This document shows, piece after piece, positions 17,101 through 25,472 of a stretch of 64,000 bases of DNA (the stretch's first letter is position 1; the number at the start of each line of letters is the position of its first letter). The DNA is taken from contig DASTZZ010000025.1 of assembly GCA_035764005.1 (NCBI GenBank), positions 1 through 64,000 of the forward strand. Direction: 5' to 3'. The stretch is from Terriglobales bacterium. Its GTDB lineage: Bacteria; Acidobacteriota; Terriglobia; Terriglobales; Acidobacteriaceae. Made by a program: the position numbers and the translations under genes. The notes beneath the pieces are model-generated. The model saw nothing but the letters and a program-made list of their open reading frames with translations, was not told the origin of the DNA and did not search any database.

Positions 17101-18006
17101 ATGACTGAACTCGAACTGCAACATCTTCGGCGCGAGAAATGGCGGGTGGATGGCGAACCGCTCCGCACGCTGGAAGACACTCGCGAGTTCGTCGATTCCG
17201 TTGGCATGTGTCTTATGTATCCGATCCGCCCTGCAGCGGTGCTGCCGACCTTCATCGCAGCATTCATCGGCTCAGACGCCAAACTGCCGGAGCGAAAGAC
17301 GGCATTCTCTGATCCCCGAGCGGGCCAGGCAGAAGACCTGGTCTGGCGACTGCTGCGGCAGAGAGCCGCGTTTCCGGCACAACTCTCAGGGGAAACTCTC
17401 ATCGTCTCATCCGAGAGCTTTCCCTATTTCTATGCACTGGCCAGCGACCGCCAACCCAAAAAACCGATTCACAGTCGAGCTCGAGGCAAGGCTTCTCCAC
17501 TAACCGAGCACGTCTTCAGAAAGCTCGAAGAACGCGGACCACTTACGCGCGCGCAGCTTCAGGAACAACTCGGCGGCGCTTTGTCCGAAGCGGGACTCGA
17601 TCGCGCTCTGCAGGAGCTGTGGACAGCTCTCAAGATCACGCCGATCGATCACAATCCCGAAACGGGATACACATGGGACAGCTATTACCGTTGGGCTACA
17701 GACGCTGTGAACGAAGGCGTGCGCCTGTCCGACGCTGAAGCTCTTTCCGGTCTGATCTCCAAGTATCTCGAAGCAGTGATCGCGGCCACGCAAGAGGAGA
17801 TTGAAAGCGTTTTCTCTGCTTTTACCTCTCGTGCGCGAGTGGCCGAGGTAGTTCGCGCGCTGCTTGCGGCCCGCGAATTTGCGTACACTCCGAGTGAGAC
17901 TCGCACATTGATCACTGTGGCCCAGATCCCGGCTCGCGGTACCCCGCAGCCCGCCCGTACCGAATCGGGAAATCGGCAGACTGCGTTGAGGAGACGGAAT
18001 GGCTGA
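17101..18006 (+). CDS. Winged-helix protein, possibly AlkZ/YcaQ-related
   Basis: A 301-residue soluble protein. The arrangement WRVDGEPLRTLEDTREFVDSVG near the start, a central winged-helix-like stretch (LTEHVFRKLEERGPLTRAQLQEQL, residues 137-160) and a tail with VAEVVRALLAAREF suggest a relative of the AlkZ/YcaQ glycosylase family. I do not see the catalytic QxQ motif of those enzymes, so activity is uncertain. Its end overlaps cmk by eight bases, and mutL lies upstream, which fits a loose DNA-metabolism context. Confidence 0.5.
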   Translation: MTELELQHLRREKWRVDGEPLRTLEDTREFVDSVGMCLMYPIRPAAVLPTFIAAFIGSDAKLPERKTAFSDPRAGQAEDLVWRLLRQRAAFPAQLSGETLIVSSESFPYFYALASDRQPKKPIHSRARGKASPLTEHVFRKLEERGPLTRAQLQEQLGGALSEAGLDRALQELWTALKITPIDHNPETGYTWDSYYRWATDAVNEGVRLSDAEALSGLISKYLEAVIAATQEEIESVFSAFTSRARVAEVVRALLAAREFAYTPSETRTLITVAQIPARGTPQPARTESGNRQTALRRRNG

Positions 18007-18697
18007 AGCTCCTGCCCCGCGCGGTTTGGTGATCGCCATTGACGGACCCGCCGGCGCCGGCAAAAGTACGCTTGCCTCCCGCCTTGCCCGCAAGCTGGGC
18101 TATCTGAATATTGAGACCGGCGCCATGTACCGGGCGCTCGCACTGAAGGCCATCGAAAACGATATCGACGTCGATAACGAAAAAGCTCTTGTCGATCTAG
18201 CCTGGAATTCGAAGATTACGCTTGAGCCGCAGATCGATGGGAATCGTGTGAAGCTCGACAACACCGACGTGTCACAGCGCATTCGCGAGAAGGATGTTAC
18301 CGAGGCTGCCTCACGCGTTTCTGTCCATCCTGGTGTCCGCGAATGGATGGTGCGCAAGCAGCGCGACCTCGGAGCTTCCGGGGGAGTGGTGATGGAGGGT
18401 CGCGACATTGGAACGGCTGTATTTCCAAACGCGGAGGTGAAGATCTTTCTCGACGCCGCTCCGGAAGTTCGCGGTAGCCGTCGCTTTCATCAGGCTCCCA
18501 CCTCGGAACCTTCAGCAGCTGTTTTGGCGGAAATGCGCGCGAGAGACGAGCGCGACCGTACCCGTCCAGTCTCGCCATTGGTTCCTGCGGGAGACGCCGT
18601 GCTGATTGACTCGACCGACCTGACTCTCGATCAGGTGATTGAGGCGGCTGAGAACATCGTCAGAGAGAAGCTGGCGGCATCGGCTCAGCCGGAGTAG
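17999..18697 (+). CDS. cmk: Cytidylate kinase
   Basis: It phosphorylates CMP and dCMP using ATP. The 232-residue protein has the P-loop GPAGAGKST at 17-25, the ETGAMYRALALKA segment of the CMP-binding domain near 40, and GRDIGTAVFPNAEVKIFLDA near 135, all typical of bacterial Cmk. It overlaps the preceding gene by eight bases, implying translational coupling. The 300 bases after it, up to the ABC exporter, show no gene or clear signal. Confidence 0.95.
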   Translation: MAEAPAPRGLVIAIDGPAGAGKSTLASRLARKLGYLNIETGAMYRALALKAIENDIDVDNEKALVDLAWNSKITLEPQIDGNRVKLDNTDVSQRIREKDVTEAASRVSVHPGVREWMVRKQRDLGASGGVVMEGRDIGTAVFPNAEVKIFLDAAPEVRGSRRFHQAPTSEPSAAVLAEMRARDERDRTRPVSPLVPAGDAVLIDSTDLTLDQVIEAAENIVREKLAASAQPE

Positions 18698-18997
18698 AAC
18701 GGTAGCAGTGAAGAAGATCCCAAGATCCCCCTGCAGCAATGGCATGATCTGGCCGCCGCAGTCTCTTTCGACCCCGCCACTCATCAGCTCTGCTTCCGCG
18801 TGTTTTGAGTAAGCACTTTGGCTCCGACGTGACACGGGTGCTGACACACGAGAGAAGAGCGGTGCGGATCTAAGTAATTGCTCCCACATTGCTCACGCAA
18901 AACTCAGGCGCGGGCCTGATGTGATCGGGGCACTGGGGGAAATATCATTGAGATCACGGGCATCACCCGCCGTGGCGGGAGGCTCTCTTTAACGACA

Positions 18998-20803
18998 TTG
19001 CCCAATCGCACGCATTCCAATCGCTCGGTCTTCCTTAAGCGCCTGCTCGAATTGGCCCGGCCAAGCTATGCCCATCTGATCGGGATCTTTCTTCTCGGCG
19101 TACTTTCGGTGCCGATCTCGATCCTCATGCCTGTGCCGCTGAAGATCGCGGTCGACAGTGTGATTGGAACTCATCCACTTGCTCCGATCTTGAACCGTCT
19201 GGTTCCGGCAAGATTTGCTGGGACGGAAGTGGCCAATCTCGCAGTCGTGATGATCGTGCTGATTGGCCTCGCAATCCTGAGCAACCTGCAGACACTCGCC
19301 TCATGGCTGCTGCAGACCTACACGGGCGAGCGCCTTGTCTACGAGCTGCGCAACCGGCTCTTCTGGCACGCGCAGCGTCTTAGTCTTTCCGCGCACGACC
19401 GTCGTGGCGTAAACGACATCGCCTATCGCATTCAGCATGACGCGCCGGCGATTCAGTTCATCTTTATTCAAGGCGTGCTGCCGCTGATGACCTCGGTGCT
19501 GACCTTCGTCGGAATGTTTTACATCGTCGCGCGCATTGATAAGTCAATCGCCGTGGTCGCTCTGGTCATTTCGCCGGCACTGATGATTGCCGCCCGCCGG
19601 TCCAGCCGGCGAGTTCGCAAAGCCTGGCAGGGAGTCAAAAGCCTTGACAGCTCCGCCATGCTGCTGATGAACGAAGCCCTGGCCTCGATTCGCGTGGTGA
19701 AGGCCTTCAACACGGAAGATTTCGAGGACAGCCGTTTCCGCCTGCGCTCCCGCGAGCGCATGAAAGAGCAGTTGCGACTGGCGTCGATTCAAGCCGGCTA
19801 CCATCTTCTGATCTCCTTCGCGATTGCCGCTGGCAGCGCAGCCGCATTGCTCATCGGAATCCGCCACGTGAAGATGGACATCATCACGCTCGGCGATCTG
19901 TTACTGGTGATGGCATATGTTGCGCAGCTCTACAGTCCGCTGCAGATCATCAGCAGCAAGCTTCCAGAATTGCAGTCCTGGCGCGTGAGCCTGGAGCGCG
20001 CGTTTGCGTTGTTCGAAGAGAATCCCGAATTAGGACAGAGCCACGCGCTACATGCGCCGGTCGATCGCGTTTCAGGCCAGGTAAGCTTCGAAGATGTCAC
20101 CTTCGCCTATGCTTCCGGAACCAAAGCGCTGGACGATGTATCGTTCAGCATTCCCGCAGGCACAAAGGTCGGCATCGTAGGCCAAAGCGGCTCGGGCAAG
20201 ACCACGCTCGTCAATCTGCTCGCGCGCTTCTACGAACCCAGCAGCGGACGCATCCTGCTTGACGGCATTGATCTGCATAGCTTTGGCATCGCCGCGCTGC
20301 GCCAGCAGCTCGCGATTATCAGCCAGGAGCCGGTGCTCTTTTCCGCGACCATCGCCGACAACATTTCTTATGGGCGTCTCGACGCCAGCCGCACGGATAT
20401 TGTGGCCGCTGCCACTGCAGCCCATGCCCATGATTTCATTATGGGACTGCCGCAAGGCTACGACACCAAGATCGGCGAAGGCGGCTCACGACTCTCCGGC
20501 GGACAACGCCAGCGGCTGTCCATTGCGCGAGCATTTTTGAAAGATGCTCCTCTTCTTATTCTCGATGAACCAACGAGCGCGCTCGACGTCGGCACCGAAG
20601 CCGATCTGATTGCCTCTCTTCAGGAAGTCATGCGGGGACGAACTGCGTTCGTCATTGCCCATCGTCTAAACACCATCCGCAACTGCGATGTGCTGCTGGT
20701 GATGGAAAAAGGCAAGCTGAAAGACATGATCTGGCAGAACGAGGAGCAGGCCGCGAGGCCAGACTCGATGGAAGCGCTGTTGAGATACAGTCCGACAGCC
20801 TAG
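18998..20803 (+). CDS. ABC exporter, fused permease and ATPase (MsbA-like)
   Basis: A 601-residue half-transporter: six membrane helices across residues 20-320 and an ATP-binding domain after about 350. Walker A GQSGSGKTT is near 394, the signature LSGGQRQRL near 498 and Walker B LLILDEPTSALD shortly after. Such type IV exporters form homodimers moving lipids, peptides or drugs outward; the substrate is unknown. The frame begins at a TTG with a GGGAGG stretch farther upstream than ideal, so the exact start is uncertain. It stands alone, followed by a palindromic repeat that may end its transcript. Confidence 0.9.
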   Translation: MPNRTHSNRSVFLKRLLELARPSYAHLIGIFLLGVLSVPISILMPVPLKIAVDSVIGTHPLAPILNRLVPARFAGTEVANLAVVMIVLIGLAILSNLQTLASWLLQTYTGERLVYELRNRLFWHAQRLSLSAHDRRGVNDIAYRIQHDAPAIQFIFIQGVLPLMTSVLTFVGMFYIVARIDKSIAVVALVISPALMIAARRSSRRVRKAWQGVKSLDSSAMLLMNEALASIRVVKAFNTEDFEDSRFRLRSRERMKEQLRLASIQAGYHLLISFAIAAGSAAALLIGIRHVKMDIITLGDLLLVMAYVAQLYSPLQIISSKLPELQSWRVSLERAFALFEENPELGQSHALHAPVDRVSGQVSFEDVTFAYASGTKALDDVSFSIPAGTKVGIVGQSGSGKTTLVNLLARFYEPSSGRILLDGIDLHSFGIAALRQQLAIISQEPVLFSATIADNISYGRLDASRTDIVAAATAAHAHDFIMGLPQGYDTKIGEGGSRLSGGQRQRLSIARAFLKDAPLLILDEPTSALDVGTEADLIASLQEVMRGRTAFVIAHRLNTIRNCDVLLVMEKGKLKDMIWQNEEQAARPDSMEALLRYSPTA

Positions 20804-20822
20804 ACCTTAAATGGTCACCGGA

Positions 20823-20900
20823 GTCAGTACCGTTCGCGGTAGCGAATGGGTGAATCAGCAGCAACGCGTTACACCCATCCGCTACCGCGGACGGCACTGA
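20823..20900. repeat. Palindromic repeat, family A, complete copy
   Basis: The arms TCAGTACCGTTCGCGGTAGC and GCTACCGCGGACGGCACTGA form a long imperfect hairpin, with GAATGGGTG / ACACCCATC next inside. It sits after the ABC exporter gene and before the threonine-operon leader. Confidence 0.85.
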
Positions 20901-20990
20901 TCTGCTCCCACTCTGCTGAAACAAAAGCACTTCCCGAAACCGAACATCCCTCTGTCATCATACGGCGTCCAATAGTAACTAACGCCTGAG

Positions 20991-21019
20991 TTGACGGCTG
21001 CCGAAGTCTGCTCTAGGAT
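20991..21019 (+). promoter_or_regulatory. Candidate promoter of the threonine operon
   Basis: A TTGACG -35 hexamer (20991-20996) and TAGGAT -10 hexamer (21014-21019) are separated by 17 bases. The predicted start near 21026 would leave only about four bases before the leader ATG, so the leader would be almost leaderless. Otherwise the true promoter lies further upstream and AGGA at 21015-21018 serves as ribosome site. Confidence 0.4.
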
Positions 21020-21029
21020 GTTTGCATTC

Positions 21030-21116
21030 ATGAACGCCATTCGCCGAATTTCGATTGAAATTACAATTACACGCACAAGTATGCCCACAATCGAATCGGC
21101 GGAGGGATGTAGTTAA
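21030..21116 (+). CDS. Threonine-operon leader peptide
   Basis: A 28-codon ORF with ATG at 21030 and TAA at 21114. It contains six Ile and four Thr codons, concentrated in the run IEITITRTSMPT (residues 9-20), comparable to the Thr/Ile-rich ThrL leader of enteric bacteria. It lies 28 bases before a strong terminator that precedes aspartokinase, hom, thrC and thrB. Ribosome stalling at Thr or Ile codons would be the sensor of charged tRNA. This is inferred from sequence architecture, with no similarity search. Confidence 0.75.
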   Translation: MNAIRRISIEITITRTSMPTIESAEGCS

Positions 21117-21172
21117 GCAATAAAAGTTCCGAAGAGACAAAAACCCACCGCCGAATCGGCGGTGGGTTTTTT
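21042..21172 (+). promoter_or_regulatory. Transcription attenuator of the threonine operon (three exclusive hairpins)
   Basis: Segment 1 (CGCCGA and TTCGA, 21042-21054) can pair with segment 2 (TCGAATCGGCG, 21091-21101), an 11-pair protector hairpin with a two-base bulge and the control codons in its loop. Segment 2 (21096-21106) can instead pair with segment 3 (CCCACCGCCGA, 21144-21154) as antiterminator, with one mismatch. Segment 3 with segment 4 makes the terminator. Segment 2 is almost identical to segment 4, as expected for competing partners. Confidence 0.7.
21141..21172 (+). terminator. Intrinsic terminator of the attenuator
   Basis: AAACCCACCGCC and GGCGGTGGGTTT form a perfect 12-pair stem around the loop GAATC, followed by TTTTTTATTTTG. 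It ends 31 bases before the aspartokinase start codon, so without antitermination the operon would not be transcribed. Confidence 0.88.
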
Positions 21173-21203
21173 ATTTTGCGGAATGGAGCAACTGGAGGAC
21201 TCC

Positions 21204-22625
21204 ATGCTGGTAATGAAGTTTGGCGGTACCTCGGTGGAATGCGCGGAGAGCATCAGCCGCGTTGCAGAGATTGTCCGCCATCGGCAGCACATGCAGCCGG
21301 TGGTTGTGGTGAGCGCGCTGGCGCGAATTACCGACCAACTGCAATCGCTCGGCGCGCTCAGCAAAGCAGGCAAGCTCGACGAAGCCCTGCGTCTGCTCGA
21401 CGCAATGGAAAAGCGCCACGCCGAAGTTGCTCATGCGCTTCTGGACGGGAGATCGGCGGAGGTGCTCGCGATTCTAAAACCGATGTTCGAAGAAGTCGCC
21501 GCCCTGCTCAGAGCGGTGGCCGCGATTAGCGAGCTCAGCCCGCGAACCTCCGATCGGCTGCTGAGCTTCGGCGAGCGCTGGTCGAGCGTGCTGGTGAGCG
21601 AGGCGCTGCGCGAGCGACATCTGCCGGCAGACTTCGTCGATGCCTGCGAGGTGATCGTTACCGACGACGATCACACTCACGCCGCTCCCCTCGTGGACGT
21701 GATTGCCTCCCGGGTTCAATCCCGACTCAAATCTGTAGTCAAGAAAGGTTCCATTCCCGTAATGGGAGGTTTCATCGGAGCGACGCAGGAGGGCGTCGTC
21801 ACTACTCTCGGACGCGGAGGCTCTGATTTCACTGCGTCGATCGTAGGCGCGGCGCTCGGCGCGGAACGCATCGAGATATGGACGGATGTGAACGGCATGA
21901 TGACCACTGATCCGCGCATCTGTCCTGACGCCCAGAACATCGATTCCATCAGTTTCGAAGAGGCCGCCGAGCTGGCCCATTTTGGAGCGAAGGTGCTGCA
22001 TCCCAAGACGCTGCAGCCTGCAGTTGAGAAGGGCATTCCCGTTTACGTACTGAACTCGCGCCATCCGGAGAACCGCGGCACTCGCGTTGAAACGGTGAAC
22101 TGCAATGGCGAGCCGCGCGTTCGCTCGATCGCCTGTAAACGCGGCATTCGTCTCGCAGAAGTTTTTGCCAAGCAGGGACTCGACGCCAAGTTGACTTCTT
22201 CGATCTTCGCCATCGCCGAGCAGCAGGATTGCCTGGTTGATCTCGCGGCGGTGTCCCGCTCGAATCTCTCGTTATTGCTGACTTCGCCACAGTCTGCAGA
22301 GTCGTTGGCGAAGGCACTCGACGGCGTTGCCAGTGTCAAAATTACCGAAGGCGTCGCGCTGGTCTCCGTAGTAGGACGCAACGTCGCGCGCGATCCGGTG
22401 ATCTCAGCCTGCGCCCTGAGCGCTCTTTCGGGATTGCCGGTGAAGATGATCTTTCACGGGGCCTCCGACATGAACCTCAGCTTCGTCGTTGATGAGAGCC
22501 ATGCCGACGAGGCGGTTCGCCGCATGCATCGCGTGATGTTCCCGGCGCCGGTGAGCGTGTCGGGTCCGGAAGTCATTGTGCATGACAGCTTCGGACTCCC
22601 ATCCCTGCAGGTGGCGGAGGCATAA
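21204..22625 (+). CDS. Aspartate kinase
   Basis: It phosphorylates aspartate, the first step to threonine, methionine and lysine. The start chosen is the ATG at 21204 because GGAGG sits five bases upstream; a longer frame from 21162 would begin inside the terminator hairpin. The 473-residue protein opens with LVMKFGGTSV, has a kinase domain to about 290 with GRGGSDFTA and WTDVNGMMTTDPR, and ends in paired ACT domains for feedback control. It is monofunctional, unlike the ThrA fusion of enterics. The hom gene follows after three bases. Confidence 0.95.
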   Translation: MLVMKFGGTSVECAESISRVAEIVRHRQHMQPVVVVSALARITDQLQSLGALSKAGKLDEALRLLDAMEKRHAEVAHALLDGRSAEVLAILKPMFEEVAALLRAVAAISELSPRTSDRLLSFGERWSSVLVSEALRERHLPADFVDACEVIVTDDDHTHAAPLVDVIASRVQSRLKSVVKKGSIPVMGGFIGATQEGVVTTLGRGGSDFTASIVGAALGAERIEIWTDVNGMMTTDPRICPDAQNIDSISFEEAAELAHFGAKVLHPKTLQPAVEKGIPVYVLNSRHPENRGTRVETVNCNGEPRVRSIACKRGIRLAEVFAKQGLDAKLTSSIFAIAEQQDCLVDLAAVSRSNLSLLLTSPQSAESLAKALDGVASVKITEGVALVSVVGRNVARDPVISACALSALSGLPVKMIFHGASDMNLSFVVDESHADEAVRRMHRVMFPAPVSVSGPEVIVHDSFGLPSLQVAEA

Positions 22626-22628
22626 ACG

Positions 22629-23927
22629 ATGGCAAGCCAAACGGTCGTTCTCTCTCAACCCGCTCCCCTGTCGGTCGCTCCGGCAGCTGCGCGCAAGGTC
22701 GCGCTTCTTGGCTTTGGAACCGTAGGAAGCTCCGTCGCGCGCATTCTCACTTCGGGAAATGCTCCCGGATTGGAACTTACTCATGTTTTCAACCGCAATG
22801 TACAACGCAAGCAGGTTTCGTGGGTGGATTCATCCGTTTTCTGGACCGAAGACGTCGATGCCGTGCTGGATAGCGACGCCGACGTGCTCGTCGAAGTCAT
22901 AGGCGGGGTAGAGCCTGCGTACTCGTGGGTGAAGGCCGCCCTCGAAGCAGGCAAGTCGGTGGTCACGGCGAACAAGCAGCTCATCGCGCGCTTCGGACCG
23001 GAACTGCTGGCGGTCGCTGCCGAGAACGGAGGCCAACTGCTTTTCGGGGCTTCGGTTGCCGGCGGAGTTCCCGTCATCACCGCCGTCGAGCGCGGACTCG
23101 CGGGTGACGAACTGCAATCGGTCTGCGGCATCCTGAACGGGACCTGCAATTACATCCTCAGCAAGATGGAAACCGGACAGCCATTCGCCGTGGCACTCAA
23201 GCAGGCTCAGGAGTTGGGTTATGCCGAAGCCGATCCGACCGATGATGTCGCCGGTTACGACACGCGCGCCAAGCTGGTGATCCTCGCACGCGTCGCGCTC
23301 GGTGCAGAGGTTCCGGTCGAAGCCGTGCCATGCACTCCGATCTCGCATGTACAGCCAATCGACTTCGAGTACGCGCGCGAGCTTGGCTGCACGATTCGTC
23401 AGATCGGCGAAGCGCACGTAAATGGTGACGAGGCCTTCGCGACGGTTGAGCCCATGCTGGTTCGCCAAACTTCGGCACTCGCGCGAGCACAAGGATGCGA
23501 GAACGTTGTAATCACCGGCGGCAAGCTCGGAGGCAACACCGCCTTTTCCGGTCCGGGCGCGGGCGGCGATGCAACCGCGGTCGCGGTCGTCTCCGATCTG
23601 CTGACTCTCTCGCACAATCCTTCACGTACGGCGCTGCGGCCTGCACGAGATTTTGAATTGGCAAAAGACTGTGTTGCACCGTACTTTCTGCGCTTTGTGG
23701 TAAAGGACCGTCCAGGAATCGTGGCCAGCATCGCCAGCGTCCTGGCGAAGTTTCACATCAACGTCGATGCCGTATTTCAGAAGCCGGGATTCGATAAGAG
23801 CGCGCTTCCGTTCGTCGTGACTGTGGAGGCGTGCAGAGGGGTGAAGCTGGCGGCGGCTCTGGAAGAGATCGCGCACAGCGAGTTTCTGGTTGAAGCGCCA
23901 TTGAAGCTCAGGATTTTTGCGGATTGA
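22629..23927 (+). CDS. hom: Homoserine dehydrogenase
   Basis: It reduces aspartate semialdehyde to homoserine with NAD(P)H. The 432-residue protein has the Rossmann motif LLGFGTVGSS near 30, the GGVEPAY and NKQLIA segments, the catalytic core ILNGTCNYILSKM with YAEADPTDDVAGYD near 170-215, and a C-terminal ACT domain (FVVKDRPGIVASIASVLAKF) for threonine feedback. A GGAGG lies ahead of its ATG, three bases after the aspartokinase stop. The next operon gene follows after a 330-base gap occupied by a long palindrome. Confidence 0.96.
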   Translation: MASQTVVLSQPAPLSVAPAAARKVALLGFGTVGSSVARILTSGNAPGLELTHVFNRNVQRKQVSWVDSSVFWTEDVDAVLDSDADVLVEVIGGVEPAYSWVKAALEAGKSVVTANKQLIARFGPELLAVAAENGGQLLFGASVAGGVPVITAVERGLAGDELQSVCGILNGTCNYILSKMETGQPFAVALKQAQELGYAEADPTDDVAGYDTRAKLVILARVALGAEVPVEAVPCTPISHVQPIDFEYARELGCTIRQIGEAHVNGDEAFATVEPMLVRQTSALARAQGCENVVITGGKLGGNTAFSGPGAGGDATAVAVVSDLLTLSHNPSRTALRPARDFELAKDCVAPYFLRFVVKDRPGIVASIASVLAKFHINVDAVFQKPGFDKSALPFVVTVEACRGVKLAAALEEIAHSEFLVEAPLKLRIFAD

Positions 23928-24024
23928 TTTAGACATTCCGCATCGGTGTGTGGAACACGAAACCGCAGCGGGTGCATTGAAGAAAAGCGGAGCTGAAAAA
24001 AGGGATTTCCGCTGAACGAGAATC

Positions 24025-24220
24025 AAGGCCCAAAGGGCCGGAAGAAGTGCAGCCCAGGGCGTAAGCCCTGGGTAGAAATCCACGGAACGGAGCCCCGAAG
24101 GGGCGGCATACCTTTTTCGCAGGGAGACAAGATGCCGCCCTTTCAGGGCTCGGATCGGATACGGCGGATGACCCAGGGCTTACGCACCTGGGCTGCGCTT
24201 CTTTCGGCCCTTCGGGCCTG
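24025..24220. repeat. Long inverted repeat inside the threonine operon (family C)
   Basis: The left half (GGCCCAAAGGGCC, GAAGAAGTGCAGCCCAGGGC, TAAGCCCTGGG) is mirrored on the right (CCCAGGGCTTACGC, CTGGGCTGCGCTTCTTTC, GGCCCTTCGGGCC). A central CCGAAGGGGCGGCA / TGCCGCCCTTTCAGG pair completes it. It fills most of the gap between hom and thrC and must be read through if the four genes share one transcript. Confidence 0.85.
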
Positions 24221-24257
24221 CTGTCCGCTGGATTTGAAATTTTTGTAACTGAAACAT

Positions 24258-25472
24258 ATGCAATTGCAGTGCAGCAATCACGAATGCCGTCACGCGCTCG
24301 ACCGGGAGTTCGCGTCATTCGAGTGCCCCAAGTGCGGCGATCTGCTGGAGATGTCCAGCAACGGCTTTCGTCCTGACGCGGGAAAACTGCGGCGCCTCTG
24401 GCGCGACCGCCGCGCTTCCAATGCTCCGGAAGATCGCAGCGGCGTGTGGCGCTTTCGCGAGTTCCTTCCGCAGTATCTCGACGAGAGCATCGTCACGTTG
24501 GGAGAAGGGAATACTCCGCTGCTCGCCGGCGCGAACACCGCCGAATACGCCGGCGTGAGTCGGTTGCAATTCAAGCATCTGGGCTGGAATCCGACCGGCT
24601 CATTCAAAGATCTCGGCATGACCGTTGGTGTAACAGAGGCGCGGCGGCGCGGCGCGAGGATAGTTGCCTGCGCTTCAACCGGCAACACCGCAGCTTCGAT
24701 GGCAGCGTACGCAGCGCGCGCCGGCATGACTGCCCGCGTGTATCTGCCGAAAGGCAAGCTCTCACGGGCGAAGGTAGCGCAATCGTTCGACTACGGTGCC
24801 GAGGTGGTCGAGATCGACGGCAACTTTGACGACGCGCTCGCACAGATGATGCAGCGCAAAGATTCCGGCGAATACTTCCTTAATTCCATCAATCCATTTC
24901 GTATCGAAGGCCAGAAGACGACGATGTTCGAGCTGATGGAGCAGCTTGATTGGAATCCTCCAGACTTCGTCGTTGTTCCGGGCGGCAACCTCGGCAACTC
25001 TTCCGCTTTTGGGAAGGCCCTGAAAGAGCTGCACTCGGCAGGATTCATCTCCAAGGTGCCGCGTCTTGTTATCGTGCAGGCAGCAGGAGCAAATCCTCTT
25101 GTGCAGACCGTGGCGGCAGGAGCCCAGTCATTGACAGTCGTTTCCAACCCAACAACTTGCGCGACAGCGATCCAGATCGGCTCTCCACGTTCCTGGCGCA
25201 AAGCGCTGCACGTTCTGAGTTTCACAAAGGGAATCGTGCTCGACGTGAACGACGAGGAGATTCTCGAGGCGAAATCCATCATTGGACGCGACGGCATCGG
25301 CTGCGAACCTGCTTCGGCGACGACGCTGGCGGGCATTCGTCGTCTGCGGCAGCGCGGAGCAATCGAGCGCGATGCGCAGGTAGTAGCGATCCTCACCGGG
25401 CACGTGCTGAAGGATCCCGACATCGTCCTCAAGATGCACGAAGGCAAGGCAGTTCGGAAGGCAGACTCATGA
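24258..25472 (+). CDS. thrC: Threonine synthase
   Basis: A PLP enzyme that converts O-phosphohomoserine to threonine. The 404-residue protein starts with a short zinc-ribbon-like segment (CSNHECRH, CPKCGD), then the PLP Lys in SFKDLGM near 115, the STGNTAASMAAYAARAG loop and GGNLGNSSAFGKAL. This matches the shorter class of bacterial threonine synthase. Its TGA overlaps the ATG of thrB (ATGA at 25469), so the pair is translationally coupled. Confidence 0.95.
   Translation: MQLQCSNHECRHALDREFASFECPKCGDLLEMSSNGFRPDAGKLRRLWRDRRASNAPEDRSGVWRFREFLPQYLDESIVTLGEGNTPLLAGANTAEYAGVSRLQFKHLGWNPTGSFKDLGMTVGVTEARRRGARIVACASTGNTAASMAAYAARAGMTARVYLPKGKLSRAKVAQSFDYGAEVVEIDGNFDDALAQMMQRKDSGEYFLNSINPFRIEGQKTTMFELMEQLDWNPPDFVVVPGGNLGNSSAFGKALKELHSAGFISKVPRLVIVQAAGANPLVQTVAAGAQSLTVVSNPTTCATAIQIGSPRSWRKALHVLSFTKGIVLDVNDEEILEAKSIIGRDGIGCEPASATTLAGIRRLRQRGAIERDAQVVAILTGHVLKDPDIVLKMHEGKAVRKADS

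Noticed and set aside
24950-25468. N-terminal extension of the thrB frame
   Set aside because: It overlaps thrC throughout; the ATGA junction gives a better start.
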